From an uncultured beta proteobacterium (lineage in GTDB: Bacteria; Pseudomonadota; Gammaproteobacteria; Burkholderiales; Burkholderiaceae_C): a stretch of DNA of 64,000 bases. Position numbers and translations under genes: made by a program. The notes beneath the pieces were generated by a model. The model ran no database searches. It was given only the letters and a program-made list of their open reading frames with translations, and was not told where the DNA came from. Within the stretch, counting starts at the first letter, position 1. The number at the start of each line of letters is the position of its first letter. The stretch lies in assembly GCA_903873485.1 (NCBI GenBank), contig CAIQOO010000185.1, positions 124,001 to 188,000 of the forward strand. The letters run 5' to 3'. Below, piece after piece: positions 29,420-37,737 of this stretch.

Positions 29420-29674
29420 TCAGCCACCGGCAATCGGTGGCCAGATGGCCAGCGCATCACCTGCGGCCAGGGTGCGACCGGCCCGCTGCTCGGGCGGGAT
29501 GTAGCTGCCATTGACCAGCACCAGATGCACCAGCCGGGCCGGCAGACGGTGCTGCTCGACCAACTCGGCAATGCTGGTGTCAGGCGCGATGTCGATTTCG
29601 ATCAGATTGGTGTATTTGGCCTCGGCTGGCAAATAATCGGTGAGCGAAGCAAACAGCTTGAGGATGATTTTCAT
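29420..29674 (-). CDS. MoaD/ThiS-family sulfur carrier protein (AorD-like)
   Basis: An 84-aa ubiquitin-fold sulfur carrier ending in the diglycine Gly-Gly that is adenylated and thiocarboxylated for pterin dithiolene synthesis. Typical stretches are IILKLFASLTDYLP, LVLVNGSYI and GDALAIWPPIAGG. A MoaD-like gene within the aldehyde oxidoreductase operon suggests a dedicated carrier for the tungsten bis-pterin cofactor of AorB. It begins nine bases after aorC. Confidence 0.85.
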   Translation of the reverse strand: MKIILKLFASLTDYLPAEAKYTNLIEIDIAPDTSIAELVEQHRLPARLVHLVLVNGSYIPPEQRAGRTLAAGDALAIWPPIAGG

Positions 29675-29683
29675 GCCGTAATC

Positions 29684-30979
29684 CTAGCGCCTGCGCTGAT
29701 CCTGCGCCCCCGACCAGTCGCCCTGCCCTTGCGCCGAAGCCAGGTAAGCCTCCATCAGCCGGGTCGGGTCTTGCTTGAGGGTGTCTTTCCAGCGGCCGAG
29801 CCGCACCTGACCTTCCACCAGGCCGCGCATCACGCCGACATGCTCGGTCCAGCCGACCGAGTTGCAGCCCACCAGCACATCGTCCTTGAACTGCAGGCTC
29901 AAATGCCGGCCGGCTGCCCGGTCGGTCAGTTCCACATGGTCGCCACCCGGCACGCCCTGCCAGTCGCCAAAGCTGGCCGAAATCAGGCCCAGGGTGTCGA
30001 GCACGTTGATCTGCGTCACCCCTTTCAACTCGGCGTGGGCCGGTTTGCCACGCCCAAAGGCGACCATGTTGGTGGCTGCAATGCGCGCCTGCTCGGCTGC
30101 ATTGGGCTGAATGGCGCTGACCATCATCTTGCCTGACACTTTGTCAAAGGCCTCGGCACAGTCACCGGCGGCAAAAATGCCCGGCACATTGGTTTGCAAA
30201 TGCTCGTTCGTCAGCACACCGAGCAAACAGGTGATGCCGGAGTTTTCCAGAAATCCAATCGCCGGGCGCACACCGGCAGCGCTGATCACCAGGTCGGCCT
30301 CCATGGTTTTGCCGTTCGATAGCCTGACCGTCAGCGGCTGGCCTGGCGTGATCGACTCGACCTTGGTGCGGGTAAAGACTTCCACGCCCTTGGACTCGCA
30401 CCAGTCGCGGATCATGCCGCCAGCGGTTGGCCCCATCATGCGCGGCACCATGCGGTCGCCCATTTCAACCACGCTCAAATGCACGCCGCGCGCTGCGAGC
30501 GCCTCCATGATGATGCAGCCAATAAAACCGGCGCCAAGCTGCAGCACGCGGGCACCAGGCTGGGCCAGCGCGGCAATGGCGCGGGCATCTGCCAGCGTCC
30601 AGCAAGCATGCACGCCATTTGACTGAATGCCGGGAATCGGCGGGCTGACCGGGTGCGAACCGGTGGCAATCAGCAGGGTGTCGAAACAGATGCTGTTGCC
30701 GTCCTTGAATACTACTGTTTTAGTAGCTATCTGCACAGACTGGGCAAGGGCTTGAAGCCTATTTATCTTTAAATCCTGAAAGTGGGTCGGGTTTTTGCGC
30801 AGGTAGCTGCCGGCCTCGTCGATGTCGCCCATCAGCAGGTAGGGAATGGCCATGCGCGAGTAGCTCGGCTCCGGCTCGTCGCCAATCAGGGTGATGCTGT
30901 CGTTGGGGCTGAGCTTGCGGATGGTTTCTGCCGCAATGACACCGGCGGGACCGTTGCCGAGAATGACGTGGTGGGTCAT
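29684..30979 (-). CDS. aorC: FAD-dependent oxidoreductase subunit of aldehyde oxidoreductase (AorC-like)
   Basis: A 431-aa pyridine nucleotide-disulfide oxidoreductase-type flavoprotein. The N-terminal dinucleotide-binding site is ILGNGPAGVIAAETIRK, a second one is LQLGAGFIGCIIMEALAARG, and VPGIFAAGDCAEAF is the FAD-binding third motif. In the AorABC enzymes of betaproteobacteria the flavin subunit passes electrons to NAD+ (or from H2). Positions about 69-90 are encoded by dispersed-repeat copy J, giving LKINRLQALAQSVQIATKT between the first FAD motif and the rest. It lies downstream of aorB in the same operon. Confidence 0.85.
   Translation of the reverse strand: MTHHVILGNGPAGVIAAETIRKLSPNDSITLIGDEPEPSYSRMAIPYLLMGDIDEAGSYLRKNPTHFQDLKINRLQALAQSVQIATKTVVFKDGNSICFDTLLIATGSHPVSPPIPGIQSNGVHACWTLADARAIAALAQPGARVLQLGAGFIGCIIMEALAARGVHLSVVEMGDRMVPRMMGPTAGGMIRDWCESKGVEVFTRTKVESITPGQPLTVRLSNGKTMEADLVISAAGVRPAIGFLENSGITCLLGVLTNEHLQTNVPGIFAAGDCAEAFDKVSGKMMVSAIQPNAAEQARIAATNMVAFGRGKPAHAELKGVTQINVLDTLGLISASFGDWQGVPGGDHVELTDRAAGRHLSLQFKDDVLVGCNSVGWTEHVGVMRGLVEGQVRLGRWKDTLKQDPTRLMEAYLASAQGQGDWSGAQDQRRR
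30708..30775 (+). repeat. Dispersed repeat, copy J (inside aorC)
   Basis: Plus-strand copy within the minus-strand aorC: TTTTAGTAGCTATCTGCACAG, then GGGCAAGGGCTTGAAGCCTA and TTTATC. Only the GCGC box is changed (GCAC). It remains in frame and is read in the same frame as copies K and M. Confidence 0.8.
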
Positions 30980-31037
30980 GAAGGTCTCCAGAAAAAACGG
31001 CTCCTTGCAGAGCCGTCGTGTTGGTTGTCAGTTGAAG

Positions 31038-32891
31038 TTACAAGCTCAGGCGTTCGCGCGTCTCTGCCGTTGGGCGGCCTTCGGCATCCCAGCCCCGCGC
31101 CTGGTAATACAGCGGCAGCATGGTGGCGAGTTCGTTGAAGCGGCCCTTGGCCGGGCCGGTTTTGCAGGCTCCCTCGACCGAGGTCAGGCGTGCCGGCAGG
31201 CTGTCATCGGCTTTGGTGAAGCCGGCCCGGTTGTTGAATTCGCGCTCCATGTTCCAGATGCGCTCGCCGATCTTGGCCAACTCTTCAACGGTGTATTGCT
31301 CGCCGCAGGCACCCTGCATTTGCGGTGACAAATCCTGCAGTCCCCAGGCAAAAGTGGTGAATATGCACAGGCCCGATGAGTCAAAGGCGGCGGTTGCATC
31401 CTGAAACGCCTTAACCAGTTCGGGCTTACCAGCCGACTCCAGCGGGTCGGTCTTGACCGGGATGCCCAAAATTTCGGAGGCAATGGTGTAACCGCGCAAG
31501 TGGCAGCCGCCCCGGTTGCTGGTGGCATAGGCCAGACCGATGCCTTGAATGGCACGACTGTCGTAGGCCGGGAATTCCTGGCCCTTGGATGACATGCTGA
31601 GTTCCGGGTGGCCATATTTGGCGGTCAGGCGTTTTGAGCCTTGGCCAATTTCTTTGCCAAAACCACGGCCATTGATGGTTTCTTCGGCCAGAAAGGCCAG
31701 GGCGCGGGCCGAGCCAAACGGCGCTTCCATGCCAATTTGCTCCTTGGTCAAAACACCCATGCCATACAGCTCCATCACTGCGCCGACAGTGGCACCAAAG
31801 CTGATCGGGTCAATGCCTTCTTCGTTGCACAGCAGGTTGGCGTATTGCAGGCATTCCAGGTCATTGACGCCATTGGCGGCACCCAGCGCCCAAGCGGCTT
31901 CGTATTCGAGGCCGCCGTTGGCACCCCGGTATTGCGGCTTGTTCTCGATGGTGAAATGGCCTTCGTCCATCTTGCTGATGCGCCCGCAGGCAATGGTGCA
32001 GCCAAAGCAGGCCTGATTGGTCACCAGGTGTTTTTTGCCATCGGTCTTGCGCGGTGTCGCCATGGCTTCGGCACCGATATCCTTGGCCCCTTCAAACTGG
32101 TTGTCCTGGTGGTTGCGCGTCGGCAGGGCACCCACTTCGTTGATCACGCTCATGAGAACCTGGGTGCCCATGGCGGGCAGGCCGGTGCCGGTGACGCCGT
32201 TGTCGGCCAGCACTTTTTTGGCAGCTTTGACGGCGGCCATGAAGGCCTTGGGGTTCTGGATATTGGCAACACCCTTGGTGCCGCGCACCGCGATCGCCTT
32301 GAGGTTTTTGCTGCCCATGACGGCACCGACCCCCGATCTGCCGGCAGCACGGTGCAAATCATTGACGACAGCGGCAAACAGCACGCCGTTTTCACCGGCC
32401 TTGCCAATACTGGATACCCGGGCCAGCGGGTCTTGCAGGCCTTTCTTGATGATTTCTTCGGTTTCCCAGACGCTCTTGCCCCACAGGTGGGCGGCATCGC
32501 GCAGTTCGGCGATGTCGTCGTTGACATAGAGGTAAACCGGCTTCTCGCTTTTGCCCTCAAAGATGACCATGTCCCAGCCGGCCATCTTGAATTCGGCACC
32601 CCAGTAGCCGCCCGAGTTGGAACAGGCCACGGCACCGGTCAGCGGGCCTTTGGTGATCACCGTATAGCGGCCACCGGTAGAGGCCATGGTGCCGGTCAGC
32701 GGGCCGGTGGCCCAGATGATCTTGTTGTCGGGTGACAGCGGATCGACCGTGGCATCGACTTCTTCAACCAGGTATTTGGTGCCCAGGCCACGCGAGCCAA
32801 TGTAGCTTTTAGCCCAGTCCATGTTGAGGGGTTCAGACTTGACGGTGCCGGCGGTCAGATTGACGCGCAGTATTTTTCCAGCCCATGACAT
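31038..32891 (-). CDS. aorB: Tungsten-type aldehyde ferredoxin oxidoreductase catalytic subunit (AorB-like)
   Basis: A 617-aa enzyme of the AOR family oxidising aldehydes to acids at a tungsten (or molybdenum) bis-pterin centre. The N-terminal domain shows NLTAGTVKSEPLN, YIGSRGLGTKYLVEE, TGPLTGTMASTGGRY and CSNSGGYWGAEFK. The [4Fe-4S] ligands are in ACFGCTIACGR (Cys-x2-Cys-x3-Cys), with a further Cys in SSGLCIFTTF near 500. AGGAG precedes ATG 32891. With the Fe-S subunit upstream and the flavin subunit downstream, the arrangement matches AorABC of Aromatoleum-type bacteria rather than the single-subunit archaeal enzyme. Confidence 0.92.
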   Translation of the reverse strand: MSWAGKILRVNLTAGTVKSEPLNMDWAKSYIGSRGLGTKYLVEEVDATVDPLSPDNKIIWATGPLTGTMASTGGRYTVITKGPLTGAVACSNSGGYWGAEFKMAGWDMVIFEGKSEKPVYLYVNDDIAELRDAAHLWGKSVWETEEIIKKGLQDPLARVSSIGKAGENGVLFAAVVNDLHRAAGRSGVGAVMGSKNLKAIAVRGTKGVANIQNPKAFMAAVKAAKKVLADNGVTGTGLPAMGTQVLMSVINEVGALPTRNHQDNQFEGAKDIGAEAMATPRKTDGKKHLVTNQACFGCTIACGRISKMDEGHFTIENKPQYRGANGGLEYEAAWALGAANGVNDLECLQYANLLCNEEGIDPISFGATVGAVMELYGMGVLTKEQIGMEAPFGSARALAFLAEETINGRGFGKEIGQGSKRLTAKYGHPELSMSSKGQEFPAYDSRAIQGIGLAYATSNRGGCHLRGYTIASEILGIPVKTDPLESAGKPELVKAFQDATAAFDSSGLCIFTTFAWGLQDLSPQMQGACGEQYTVEELAKIGERIWNMEREFNNRAGFTKADDSLPARLTSVEGACKTGPAKGRFNELATMLPLYYQARGWDAEGRPTAETRERLSL

Positions 32892-32934
32892 GATGGATGT
32901 CTCCTAAGTATTGGTTGCTTGTGGCTGCATCAAC

Positions 32935-33411
32935 TCAGGCGGCTGCCGGTTGATTGCCGAGTTTGTTGGCCCACTGTTCCATCTTGCCAAGACCGGTCCA
33001 GTTGGCATCAATGAAGGTGATGGCAGCGGTCGGGCAGGCATCGGCACAGGCTGGCTCGCCGCCGCACAGGTCGCACTTTTGCACCTTGCCGGTTTCGGCC
33101 ACGTAATTGATGGTGCCAAACGGGCAGGCAATGGTGCAGACCTTGCAGCCGACGCAGGTGGTCTCGTTGACCACCTTGGCGCCGGTCAATTTATCGACCG
33201 TGATGGCTTCCACCGGGCAGGCATGCAGGCACCAGGCTTCGTCGCACTGGGTGCAGGTGTAGGGGACTTTCTTGCCAGTGTGGTGAAAGTTGAATACCTT
33301 GATGCGCGATTTGGCGGTGGCAAAGCTGCCGTAGTTCTCGAAAGAACAGGCCATTTCGCACTGCAAACAGCCGGTACATTTGTCGGCGTTGATGTGCAAC
33401 ATCTTTTGCAT
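32935..33411 (-). CDS. aorA: Four-cluster ferredoxin subunit of aldehyde oxidoreductase (AorA-like)
   Basis: A 158-aa polyferredoxin with 4 [4Fe-4S] cluster motifs: CTGCLQCEMAC, CTQCDEAWCLHACP, CVGCKVCTIACPFG and CDLCGGEPACADACP. It probably forms the electron wire between AorB and AorC. Start chosen at ATG 33411, with AGGAG at good distance; the frame continues upstream to 33516 without family similarity. First gene of the aor operon. Confidence 0.9.
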   Translation of the reverse strand: MQKMLHINADKCTGCLQCEMACSFENYGSFATAKSRIKVFNFHHTGKKVPYTCTQCDEAWCLHACPVEAITVDKLTGAKVVNETTCVGCKVCTIACPFGTINYVAETGKVQKCDLCGGEPACADACPTAAITFIDANWTGLGKMEQWANKLGNQPAAA

Positions 33412-33515
33412 GTTGTGTGTCTCCTGAGTAAAAAATCCAACCAAGCGGCACCAAGGTGATGCCGATCCTATGAAATCAACTGCATAGCGATTGTTGGAGT
33501 TTGGCGCGTATTTCA

Positions 33516-33535
33516 ACCTAGGGCTAACCCTAGGT
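33516..33535. promoter_or_regulatory. Palindrome upstream of the aor operon
   Basis: ACCTAGGG-CTAA-CCCTAGGT, a perfect inverted repeat with 8-bp arms, about 105 bases upstream of the aorA start. It has no T-run and lies in a gap of about 230 bases, so it looks like an operator rather than a terminator. The cognate regulator is not evident in the window. Confidence 0.5.
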
Positions 33536-33641
33536 CAGTACGGTAAATTCAGATATTCCCAAAATGCGACGGCGCCTGCCAATTCGCTTTGGTGTCAGCG
33601 CCACCGCGCCGCGCCAGGCATCCGCCTGATCACCCAGGTGG

Positions 33642-34076
33642 TCACACCCTGGGCGCAAAAAAAAGGTCAATGCGGTTGCTGCCGTCGATGCGCGAATAGC
33701 TGGCCGAGTCGGAAAGGCCGTACACCAGCAGTCGGCCCAGGCCGCCAATCAGCCGATCTTCCAGCGGCCCGGTGACTGCTTGCCATGTGTCGTCAAGCCC
33801 CTGAAAGGGATCAAACCGGGCAAAGCTGTCCTGATACCGGACATACAGGGCACCATCGCGCTGCAGCACCGATAAACCCACCTCGGCTGGCGCACCCGCC
33901 CGCCGCAGGCCGTGGCAAACACTGTTGGTAAACAGCTCTTCAATCACGATGGCAGCCCGCTGCACCAGCGCCAGACTGCTTTGGGCAGTCAAGTTGTCAA
34001 GCTGTTGCAAAACATCGGGCAATGCGGCCATATCGGCTGGAAAACGATACATGACGGCGTGGTTAAGGTAATTCAT
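33642..34076 (-). CDS. RsbW/SpoIIAB-like ATP-binding anti-sigma (serine kinase) protein
   Basis: A 144-aa GHKL ATPase of the anti-sigma/serine-kinase type. The N-box is visible in IVIEELFTNSVCHG and a shortened G-box in LIGGLGRLLV. Such proteins bind and phosphorylate a STAS antagonist, and a SpoIIE-type phosphatase reverses this. It starts 24 bases after the phosphatase gene and is the last gene of the partner-switching operon. Its target (sigma factor or another output) is not in the window. Confidence 0.85.
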   Translation of the reverse strand: MNYLNHAVMYRFPADMAALPDVLQQLDNLTAQSSLALVQRAAIVIEELFTNSVCHGLRRAGAPAEVGLSVLQRDGALYVRYQDSFARFDPFQGLDDTWQAVTGPLEDRLIGGLGRLLVYGLSDSASYSRIDGSNRIDLFFAPRV

Positions 34077-34100
34077 GCTTGCGTGTTGCCACCGCTGCGC

Positions 34101-36332
34101 TCAAGCCCCGACCGCCGCCTCAGCAGGGTTCCAGCGCAACAGCAGCAAAGTCAGGTCATCCGATGCCTGCGCTGCACCAACAAAACCGGCAATGTCGGCG
34201 CGCACCCGTTCAATCACCCGGCCCAGGTCCGGCTCGGTGGCGGTGGCGGCCAGCGCAGTGCGCAGCCGGTCGCTGCCAAACAACTCGCCGGCCTCGTTCA
34301 TGGCTTCGGTGACACCATCGGTGATCAGGCACAGCGTGTCGCCCGGTTCAAGCTGCAAGTGCTGCGGCAGATAGACAAAGTCATCGACCACGCAAAGCGG
34401 TGGCCCGCCGGTGCTCAGCGGTGTGGCAATTTTCTCGACCGAGCCAAGTCGGCTCAGTCGCCAGGGGGCATCATGCCCGGCATTCACCAGTTCCAGCGCA
34501 CCGCTTTGCACGTCAAGCACCCCCAGCAACAGGGTGACAAACAACATGCCGACGTTTTCCCTGGACAAGTCCTGGTTGGCGGCCATCACGACTTCAGCCG
34601 GGCCACCTGGCAGCCGCAGCGAAAAGCTCTTGGTCAGTGTCTTTGTTACCGCCATGAACAAACTCGCAGGAACCCCTTTGCCCGATACATCCGCCACCAC
34701 AAAACACAAGCGGTGCTCGTCAATCATGAAAAAATCGAACAGGTCGCCGCCCACTTCCCGGGCTGGCTCTAGCAGCGTGGCCAACTCGAATCGGTGCTCA
34801 TCAGGGAAAGCCCGCGCTGCATCGGGCAGCGAGCCGAGCTGAATATGTCTAGCCACAGCCAGTTCACCCGTGACGCGCGCGGCATCTTCCCTGAGCTGCT
34901 GTTGAATGACCGCCAGGCGCTGGTTGTCATGCTCGGTTTTCAGCATGACACTGAACATCAGACTGGGCAATACCAGCGCATAGCCGAGCAAGACTGCGGA
35001 TGCATCCATGAGCCATCCCCAGTGCGCAAACAACACAAACCCGGTTAGCAGCCAGGCCATGCAGCCGGCCAGAAAAAGCCAGCCGGGTGCCTGCCGCAGT
35101 CTGGTCATCAATGCGCTGCTGGTGGCGCGCCGCTGGCCTGGAATCAGCCAGACCATGAGCAAGCCGATGATCACCAGCAAACCCATTTCAACCCCCTTTA
35201 GCCACCAGGGGCGCAACAAAAACCGCCCCTCTAGCGCCGTTTCGAGCAGTTGCGCCTGCAGTTCGATGCCGGGCACCAGTTGCCCCAGCGGGGTGAAGCG
35301 TTTGTCGTTGAGGCCAGCACCGGTCAAGCCCACCAGCACCAGCTTGTCGAGCAGCGCATCGGCCGGCAGCCGCCCTTGCATCACCGCCGCTGCCGAAACC
35401 TGGCGCGCCAGGTCGTCGTCATGGCGCCTGGCAAAGTGCAGCCAGACATCACCCCGAGCCTGGGTCGGAATGCGCAGGTCAGCCACCGTGATGCTGTTGA
35501 TGCCGTGTGCATCCACCGTCACCTGCAGGGTTGGCTCTGCGGTGGCCACGCGCAACATTTCGAGCGCCAGCGAAGGCAGCACCTGGCTGTTGACGGCCAT
35601 TACCAGCGGCATGCGGCGAATCACGGTCTGGCCTGCGTCGATGCTCAGCAGCGCCTGCCCACGCGCGGCTGCCTGCAACTCGGGCAGGCTCGCCAGCACC
35701 CAGGGGTAGTGCATCAGGTAAGGCAAGGCATCGCCGCCGGACACCCGCACCGGGACTGCGCGCAGACCGCTGCGGGTGATTGGGGTTTCCTGATCCAAAC
35801 CCGCTGCGCCAAGTACCGTTGGTGCCGCCTTCAGGGATTGAACCAGACGCGCCTCGTGGCTCGGGAGCTGGCGCAAGCGCCGGGCCAGCCCCTCATGGCC
35901 GACCGGCAAGTTGTCGGCGACACGTCCGGGCGAGGTTTGATCAAGCTCGGGCATGTAGAAGTCAAGCCCGATGGCCAACGGCTTTTGCGCGGCAATCATG
36001 TCGATCAAAACCGCCAGTTGGTTGCGTGGCCAGGGCCATTGACCGATGGATTTCAGGCTGCTCTCGTCAATTTCAACCAGCGTAACGGGCTGGCTGAGAC
36101 GTTCGCGCAGCACAACATGCTGGTAGCTGTCAAACAACACCTGGCGTGCCGCTGCAAACGGCATGCCAATCAGACCCAGCGCACGACCGGCAGCAGTTCC
36201 CTGCCAGGCAGATGTCGCCTCGGTCTCGCTGACCCAACTGGCTACCACCACCCCGAGCAAGATCAACAGCGCCGCAAAGCGCCCATGCCAGACCAAAAAG
36301 AACCACTGCAGGACCGAGAAAAAAGAATTCAA
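34101..36332 (-). CDS. CHASE2-domain SpoIIE-family serine phosphatase
   Basis: A 743-aa membrane sensor phosphatase. One N-terminal membrane helix (about 15-34) is followed by an extracytoplasmic CHASE2 domain (about 50-350, with LVEIDESSLKSIGQWPWPR and KLVLVGLTGAGLNDKRFTPL). Three further membrane helices lie at about 370-470. The cytoplasmic PP2C/SpoIIE domain (about 500-743) shows PAREVGGDLFDFF, FVVADVSGKGVPASLFMA and LITDGVTEAMN with the metal-binding aspartates. It starts with TTG 36332, overlapping the upstream gene's stop by four bases (TTGA). It probably dephosphorylates the operon's STAS protein. Confidence 0.9.
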   Translation of the reverse strand: MNSFFSVLQWFFLVWHGRFAALLILLGVVVASWVSETEATSAWQGTAAGRALGLIGMPFAAARQVLFDSYQHVVLRERLSQPVTLVEIDESSLKSIGQWPWPRNQLAVLIDMIAAQKPLAIGLDFYMPELDQTSPGRVADNLPVGHEGLARRLRQLPSHEARLVQSLKAAPTVLGAAGLDQETPITRSGLRAVPVRVSGGDALPYLMHYPWVLASLPELQAAARGQALLSIDAGQTVIRRMPLVMAVNSQVLPSLALEMLRVATAEPTLQVTVDAHGINSITVADLRIPTQARGDVWLHFARRHDDDLARQVSAAAVMQGRLPADALLDKLVLVGLTGAGLNDKRFTPLGQLVPGIELQAQLLETALEGRFLLRPWWLKGVEMGLLVIIGLLMVWLIPGQRRATSSALMTRLRQAPGWLFLAGCMAWLLTGFVLFAHWGWLMDASAVLLGYALVLPSLMFSVMLKTEHDNQRLAVIQQQLREDAARVTGELAVARHIQLGSLPDAARAFPDEHRFELATLLEPAREVGGDLFDFFMIDEHRLCFVVADVSGKGVPASLFMAVTKTLTKSFSLRLPGGPAEVVMAANQDLSRENVGMLFVTLLLGVLDVQSGALELVNAGHDAPWRLSRLGSVEKIATPLSTGGPPLCVVDDFVYLPQHLQLEPGDTLCLITDGVTEAMNEAGELFGSDRLRTALAATATEPDLGRVIERVRADIAGFVGAAQASDDLTLLLLRWNPAEAAVGA

Positions 36333-37285
36333 AGCACCAGTTCCTGCCCATCCCAGGCCGACAGCACTTCCAGGGCGTGACCATCGCGGGTGATTTCTTC
36401 AAACCGGCGGGTCTCGTTGAGCACGCCGAGTATCTGGGCATCGGAATAAGCCGGTTCGTGATGAAACAACACCAGCCGTTTGGCACCGGCGGCCTGACAC
36501 AACTCGACACCAACAATGTTGCTGGAGTGACCCCAGTCGGCCTTGACCGAAATCGCATCGGCCAGCGAAAACATGGCATCAAACACCACGGCATCAGCCG
36601 ATGCAAAAAACGCCACCACGCCCGCCAGTTCGGCTGCATTGTCGAGCCGGTGCTCGGAATCGGTCGAATACACCAGGCTGCGCCCGCCCTGCTCGAAGCG
36701 CCAGCCATAGGAGTCGCCGGCATGGCGCTGCCGCCGCGCGCTGACCTCAAAGCCGGCAATCTGATAAGGCGTGTCAGGGGCCAGCACGTCGAATTCAATG
36801 GTCGCCGCCAACTGCCCGAAATCAACCGGAAATGAAGGGCTGCACTGTTGCCGCAAAAACGCATGTTCAACCTGTGCATGACAGGCATGAATGACGATCC
36901 GGTTGCCGGCAATATAGGCCGGCGAGAAAAATGGAAAACCCATGATGTGATCCCAATGCAGGTGGGACATGAACACATGGTAGGTCTGCGGCAGCGCCGG
37001 GCCAAACCGGGCCAGCATCGCCTGGCCCAATGGTCGCACCCCGGTACCCAGATCCAGAATGATGTGTTCGGGGCCGTCGGTGACAATTTGCAGGCAACTG
37101 GTATGACCGCCAAAGGTGCCTGCCACATCAAAGCTCAGGGTATCGAGGTAGCCATCCACCGTCAACGCTGTCAACGGGGCACGGCTGGCTGCATCAAGCA
37201 GGGCAAAGCGAAGTTTTGAACGCACATCGGAACCGGTCATGGAAACCGGTATGGAGCCGCGGGTACCCCAAAACCTGATTTTCAT
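36329..37285 (-). CDS. MBL-fold metallo-hydrolase
   Basis: A 318-aa metallo-beta-lactamase-fold protein. The metal-binding motif is SHLHWDHIMG (His-x-His-x-Asp-His), with GDSYGWRFE and LVYSTDSEH providing later ligands (Asp/His). FWGTRGSIPVS at the start and GGHTSCLQI are typical of the phosphodiesterase-like branch found beside signalling genes. Substrate unknown. It overlaps both neighbours by four bases, between the STAS protein and the CHASE2 phosphatase, so it belongs to the signalling operon. Confidence 0.88.
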   Translation of the reverse strand: MKIRFWGTRGSIPVSMTGSDVRSKLRFALLDAASRAPLTALTVDGYLDTLSFDVAGTFGGHTSCLQIVTDGPEHIILDLGTGVRPLGQAMLARFGPALPQTYHVFMSHLHWDHIMGFPFFSPAYIAGNRIVIHACHAQVEHAFLRQQCSPSFPVDFGQLAATIEFDVLAPDTPYQIAGFEVSARRQRHAGDSYGWRFEQGGRSLVYSTDSEHRLDNAAELAGVVAFFASADAVVFDAMFSLADAISVKADWGHSSNIVGVELCQAAGAKRLVLFHHEPAYSDAQILGVLNETRRFEEITRDGHALEVLSAWDGQELVL

Positions 37286-37629
37286 GATGCCAGCGCCAGA
37301 ATCGCCTCATCAACACTGCCATACACCTGCAGCACCAAGTTGAAGCGGCTCACCTGAAAGACCTCGCTGACTATTGGCGTCAAAGCCGCCATGGCTATTT
37401 TTCCCTGCTGCAGCTTGGCTTGCTTGGCCGCCAGCATCAAGACGCGCAGACCGACGCTGCTGATGAAATCAACGCCCGAAAAATCCAGCACCAGCGGCAT
37501 TCCGGCTGCCTTGCAATGCAACAGGTGGGGGGCCAGCGCGGCCTCAAAGGCATTGGCATGGGCGTGGTCGATGTGACCGCGAACAGCCACAATCTGCACC
37601 TTTTTTTCAGTTCGAAAAACCAGTTCCAC
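37282..37629 (-). CDS. STAS-domain anti-sigma factor antagonist
   Basis: A 115-aa STAS protein. The phosphorylatable serine is in the conserved DFSGVDFISSVGLRVLM; the neighbouring serines Ser-Ser in ISSVGL are the likely target site. Start chosen at GTG 37629, with GAGG six bases before it; longer in-frame starts run through the promoter of the divergent gene. The stop overlaps the MBL gene by four bases (ATGA). It heads the operon and would be the switch partner of the RsbW-like kinase. Confidence 0.85.
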   Translation of the reverse strand: MELVFRTEKKVQIVAVRGHIDHAHANAFEAALAPHLLHCKAAGMPLVLDFSGVDFISSVGLRVLMLAAKQAKLQQGKIAMAALTPIVSEVFQVSRFNLVLQVYGSVDEAILALAS

Positions 37630-37737
37630 GGCAGCCTCGTGAAGTTTGAAATGACACGGCAAGTATATCGATGGCCATGCCGCAAGCCGTGGCACAGCCA
37701 AAGCCCGGAATAACCAAATAAATACGTTTGAAATGGC

